Assembly: GCF_029227915.1 (NCBI RefSeq)
Contig: NC_079884.1
Location: forward strand, 4,528,001 to 4,592,000
Length of the DNA stretch: 64,000 nt
Source of the DNA: Hydractinia symbiolongicarpus
Lineage: Eukaryota > Cnidaria > Hydrozoa > Anthoathecata > Hydractiniidae
Direction: 5' to 3'
A program made the position numbers and the translations under genes. A model generated the notes under the pieces. The model had not been told where the DNA came from and did not search any database. It was given only the letters and a program-made list of their open reading frames with translations. Positions 60,465-64,000 of the stretch are shown here, in pieces (the stretch's first letter is position 1; each line of letters begins with the position of its first letter).

Positions 60465-63400
60465 TTTTATTCAGCGTCTCATCAAAAATGAAAACATTCT
60501 TGAAAACTACAAGTCTCTTGCGTTTTAGTGGTGAAATAATAATTTAAAAGATCGTTTGGGAAATGAGTTTACTCCCTGGGTACTTTCTTTGTATACTTTT
60601 GACTATACGGCCGAGTCCAGGATTTACGGAAAATCGCAGGTTTTCGTTTGCCGGCGATTAAACTTCTTTTATTCAGCGTCTTATCAAAAATGAAAACATT
60701 TTTAAAAACTACAAGTCTCATGCGTTTTAGTGGTGAAAAAGTAATTTAAAAAATCGTTCGGGAAATGAGTTTACTCCCTGGGTACTTTCTTTGTATACTT
60801 TTGAATATACGGCCCGAGTCCGGGATTTACGGGAAATCGCGGATTTTCGTTTGCCGGCGATTAAACTTCTTTTATTCAGCGTCCCATCAAATATGAAAAT
60901 ATTTTTGAAAACTACAAGTCTCATGCGTTTAGTGGTAAAAAAATAATATAAAAAATCGTTCGGGAAATGAGTTTACTCCCTGGGTACTTTCTTTGTATAC
61001 TTTTGACTATACGGGCCAAGCCCGGGATATACGGGAAATCGCGGGTTTTCGTTTGCCAGCGATTAAACTTCTTTTATTCAGCGTCTCATCAAAAATGAAA
61101 ACATTTTTAAAAACTACAAGTCTTATACGTTTTAGTGGTGAAAAAATAATTTAAAAAATCGTTCTGGAAATGAGTTTACTTCCTGGGTACTTTCTTTGTA
61201 TACTTTTGACTATACGGGCCGAGTCCGGGATTTAGGGAAATCGCAGGTTTTCGTTTGCCGGCGATTAAACTGCTTTTATTCAGCGTCTCATCAAAAATGA
61301 AAACATTTTTGAAAACTACAAGTCTCATGCGTTTTAGTGGTGAAAAAGTAATTTAAAAAATTGTTCGGGAAATGAGTTTACTCCCTGGGTACTTTCTTTG
61401 TATACTTTTGACTATACGGGCCAAGCCCGGGATTTACGGGAAATCGCGGGTTTTCGTTTGCCGGCGATTAAACTTTTTTTTATTCAGCGTCTCATCAAAA
61501 ATGAAAACATTTTTAAAAACTACAAGTCTTATGCGTTTTAGTGGTGAAAAAATAATTTAAAAAATCGTTCTGGAAATGAGTTTACTCACAGGGTACTTTC
61601 TTTGTATACATTCGACTATACGGGCCAAGCCCGGGATTTACGGGAAATCGCGGGTTTTCGTTTTCCGGCGACTAAACCTCTTTCATTAAGCGTCTCATCA
61701 AAAATGAAAACATTTTTAAAAACTACAAGTCTCATGCGTTTTAGTGGTGAAAAAATAATTTAAAAAATCGTTCTGGAAATGAGTTTACTTCCTGGGTACT
61801 TTCTTTGTATACTTTTGACTATACGGGCCGAGTCCGGGATTTAGGGAAATCGCGGGTTTTCGTTTGCCGGCGATTAAACTGCTTTTATTCAGCGTCTCAT
61901 CAAAAATGAAAACATTCTTGAAAACTACAAGTCTCTTGCGTTTTAGTGGTGAAATAATAATTTAAAAGATCGTTTGGGAAATGAGTTTACTCCCTGGGTA
62001 CTTTCTTTGTATACTTTTGACTATACGGCCGAGTCCAGGATTTACGGGAAATCGCAGGTTTTCGTTTGCCGGCGATTAAACTTCTTTTATTCAGCGTCTT
62101 ATCAAAAATGAAAACATTTTTAAAAACTACAAGTCTCATGCGTTTTAGTGGTGAAAAAGTAATTTAAAAAATCGTTCGGGAAATGAGTTTACTCCCTGGG
62201 TACTTTCTTTGTATACTTTTGAATATACGGCCCGAGTCCGGGATTTACGGGAAATCGCGGATATTCGTTTGCCGGCGATTAAACTTCTTTTATTCAGCGT
62301 CTCATCAAAAATGAAAACATTCTTGAAAACTACAAGTCTCTTGCGTTTTAGTGGTGAAATAATAATTTAAAAGATCGTTTGGGAAATGAGTTTACTCCCT
62401 GGGTACTTTCTTTGTATACTTTTGACTATACGGCCGAGTCCAGGATTTACGGGAAATCGCAGGTTTTCGTTTGCCGGCGATTAAACTTCTTTTATTCAGC
62501 GTCTTATCAAAAATGAAAACATTTTTAAAAACTACAAGTCTCATGCGTTTTAGTGGTGAAAAAGTAATTTAAAAAATCGTTCGGGAAATGAGTTTACTCC
62601 CTGGGTACTTTCTTTGTATACTTTTGAATATACGGCCCGAGTCCGGGATTTACGGGAAATCGCGGATATTCGTTTGCCGGCGATTAAACTTCTTTTATTC
62701 AGCGTCCCATCAAATATGAAAATATTTTTGAAAACTACAAGTCTCATGCGTTTAGTGGTAAAAAAATAATATAAAAAATCGTTCGGGAAATGAGTTTACT
62801 CCCTGGGTACTTTCTTTGTATACTTTTGACTATACGGGCCAAGCCCGGGATATACGGGAAATCGCGGGTTTTCGTTTGCCAGCGATTAAACTTCTTTTAT
62901 TCAGCGTCTCATCAAAAATGAAAACATTTTTAAAAACTACAAGTCTTATGCGTTTTAGTGGTGAAAAAATAATTTAAAAAATCGTTCTGGAAATGAGTTT
63001 ACTTCCTGGGTACTTTCTTTGTATACTTTTGACTATACGGGCCGAGTCCGGGATTTAGGGAAATCGCAGGTTTTCGTTTGCCGGCGATTAAACTGCTTTT
63101 ATTCAGCGTCTCATCAAAAATGAAAACATTTTTGAAAACTACAAGTCTCATGCGTTTTAGTGGTGAAAAAGTAATTTAAAAAATCGTTCGGGAAATGAGT
63201 TTACTCCCTGGGTACTTTCTTTGTATACTTTTGACTATACGGGCCAAGCCCGGGATTTACGGGAAATCGCGGGTTTTCGTTTGCCGGCGATTAAACTTTT
63301 TTTTATTCAGCGTCTCATCAAAAATGAAAACATTTTTAAAAACTACAAGTCTTATGCGTTTTAGTGGTGAAAAAATAATTTAAAAAATCGTTCTGGAAAT

Positions 63401-63737
63401 GAGTTTACTCACAGGGTACTTTCTTTGTATACATTCGACTATACGGGCCAAGCCCGGGATTTACGGGAAATCGCGGGTTTTCGTTTTCCGGCGACTAAAC
63501 CTCTTTCATTAAGCGTCTCATCAAAAATGAAAACATTTTTAAAAACTACAAGTCTCATGCGTTTTAGTGGTGAAAAAATAATTTAAAAAATCGTTCTGGA
63601 AATGAGTTTACTTCCTGGGTACTTTCTTTGTATACTTTTGACTATACGGGCCGAGTCCGGGATTTAGGGAAATCGCAGGTTTTCGTTTGCCGGCGATTAA
63701 ACTGCTTTTATTCAGCGTCTCATCAAAAATGAAAACA
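60465..63737 (+). repeat. 9-monomer spaced duplication (1,823 bp)
   Basis: About 60465-61914 recurs at 62288-63737. Shared marks are TTTAAAAGATCG, ATACGGCCCGAGTCC, the D-E-F run, AAACTTTTTTTTATTC and GCGACTAAACCTC. The right copy has GCGGATATTCG where the left has GCGGATTTTCG, so the copies differ by isolated changes. Confidence 0.85.
61895..62708 (+). repeat. 405-bp dimer repeated twice
   Basis: Two adjacent dimers, about 61895-62299 and 62300-62708, share AGTCTCTTGCG, TTTAAAAGATCG, ATACGGCCGAGTCCAGG, GCGTCTTATC, ATACGGCCCGAG and GCGGATATTCG. The first dimer ends in GCGTCTCATC where the second has the type D ending GCGTCCCATC, placing the exchange point inside that monomer. Confidence 0.82.
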
Positions 63738-64000
63738 TTTTTGAAAACTACAAGTCTCATGCGTTTTAGTGGTGAAAAAGTAATTTAAAAAATCGTTCGG
63801 GAAATGAGTTTACTCCCTGGGTACTTTCTTTGTATACTTTTGACTATACGGGCCAAGCCCGGGATTTACGGGAAATCGCGGGTTTTCGTTTGCCGGCGAT
63901 TAAACTTTTTTTTATTCAGCGTCTCATCAAAAATGAAAACATTTTTAAAAACTACAAGTCTTATGCGTTTTAGTGGTGAAAAAATAATTTAAAAAATCGT
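62915..64000 (+). repeat. 3-monomer repeat (609 bp) running off the end
   Basis: About 62915-63523 recurs from 63524 to the end of the window at 609 bp spacing, with the sequence F, AAGCCCGGG unit with AAACTTTTTTTTATTC, then the C-like unit with GCGACTAAACC. The last base falls just after AAAAAATCGT, inside the array, so the repeat continues downstream. Confidence 0.85.

Larger units (their letters stand above)
1..64000 (+). repeat. 203-bp satellite DNA array (whole window)
   Basis: The same unit of about 203 bp recurs without interruption from the first base to the last. The landmark GGAAATGAGTTTAC returns every 202-203 bp, giving about 316 copies. All copies I read point the same way and I saw no inversion, transposon or unique insert. 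Single-base indels make some monomers 202 bp. Each monomer has a GC-richer centre and an A/T-tract-rich remainder; a consensus-like copy is about 37% GC. Known biology: long pure arrays of 150-210 bp units that include higher-order repeats are typical of centromeric or heterochromatic satellites. The centromere role is inferred, not shown. The unit matches no satellite family I can name. Confidence 0.98.

Noticed and set aside
1-64000. CRISPR array
   Set aside because: The whole 203 bp unit repeats and there are no unique spacers between short conserved repeats; unit length and homogeneity fit satellite DNA.
1-64000. Tandem rDNA, 5S rRNA or tRNA cluster
   Set aside because: I see no 5S internal promoter pattern, tRNA cloverleaf or A/B boxes, and no conserved 120 bp or 70-90 bp core within the monomer.
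1-64000. Bacterial or phage origin with an operon or defence system
   Set aside because: There are no real coding sequences, ribosome-site patterns or operons; 64 kb of monotonic satellite with higher-order structure is a eukaryotic chromosomal feature.
1-64000. Telomeric repeats
   Set aside because: No short G-rich telomere unit in tandem; the TTTAGGG string in type F monomers occurs once per monomer and comes from loss of one C in TTTACGGG.

Overview
The whole 64 kb window is one uninterrupted head-to-tail satellite DNA array with a basic repeat (monomer) of about 203 bp. I estimate about 316 monomers, all in the same orientation. The window opens and closes inside a monomer, so the array continues past both ends. 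I found no protein-coding gene, RNA gene, CRISPR array, transposon insertion or unique sequence. The open frames on both strands are by-products of the repeat: 203 is not a multiple of 3, so each frame closes after about 62-91 codons and the same peptide recurs in every similar monomer.

A long, pure, uniformly oriented satellite array points to a eukaryotic chromosome, most likely centromeric, pericentromeric or other constitutive heterochromatin. The species cannot be named from this sequence. A consensus-like monomer is about 37% GC and not CpG-depleted (hand count 12 CpG against about 7 expected). Many sites that separate monomer subfamilies nevertheless differ by CpG-to-TpG or CpG-to-CpA changes.

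Layout: monomers fall into recognisable types, called here A, B, C, D, E, F, G, H, P and Q, which are arranged in nested higher-order repeats (HORs). Positions 1-5.5 kb hold dimer and 10-monomer repeats. A 14-monomer HOR of 2,841 bp is present twice at 5.5-11.2 kb. 11.2-17.0 kb holds an 8-monomer duplication (1,622 bp) inside a 21-monomer spacing. 16.7-20.7 kb repeats a block at 2,838 bp. 21.7-27.5 kb is a mixed zone with 812, 1,420 and 405 bp duplications and the only strongly truncated monomer (132 bp). Then follow an 8-monomer HOR (1,620 bp, 27.5-30.8 kb), a 14-monomer HOR with nested 810 bp repeats (2,835 bp, 31.0-36.7 kb) and a 19-monomer HOR (3,849 bp, 39.9-47.6 kb). The 41.7-54.3 kb zone is built from D-E-F trimers (607 bp) and D-E-F-P-Q pentamers (1,012 bp). 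54.4-64 kb holds 13-, 9-, 3- and 2-monomer repeats.

Subfamily content changes along the array. Type G occurs about ten times before 20.4 kb and not after. Type D first appears near 11.9 kb and dominates 41.7-53.6 kb. Type F first appears near 24.4 kb. This looks like an array that has been locally amplified and replaced several times.

Within a monomer, the most structured part is the GC-richer centre: up to four CGGG motifs spaced about one helical turn apart, overlapping a long imperfect inverted repeat. It is flanked by two further dyads, one of them a 9 bp perfect stem with an AAAA loop. There are no genes to work together here. Any function would be chromosomal (centromere, heterochromatin, satellite transcripts), and the sequence alone does not prove it.
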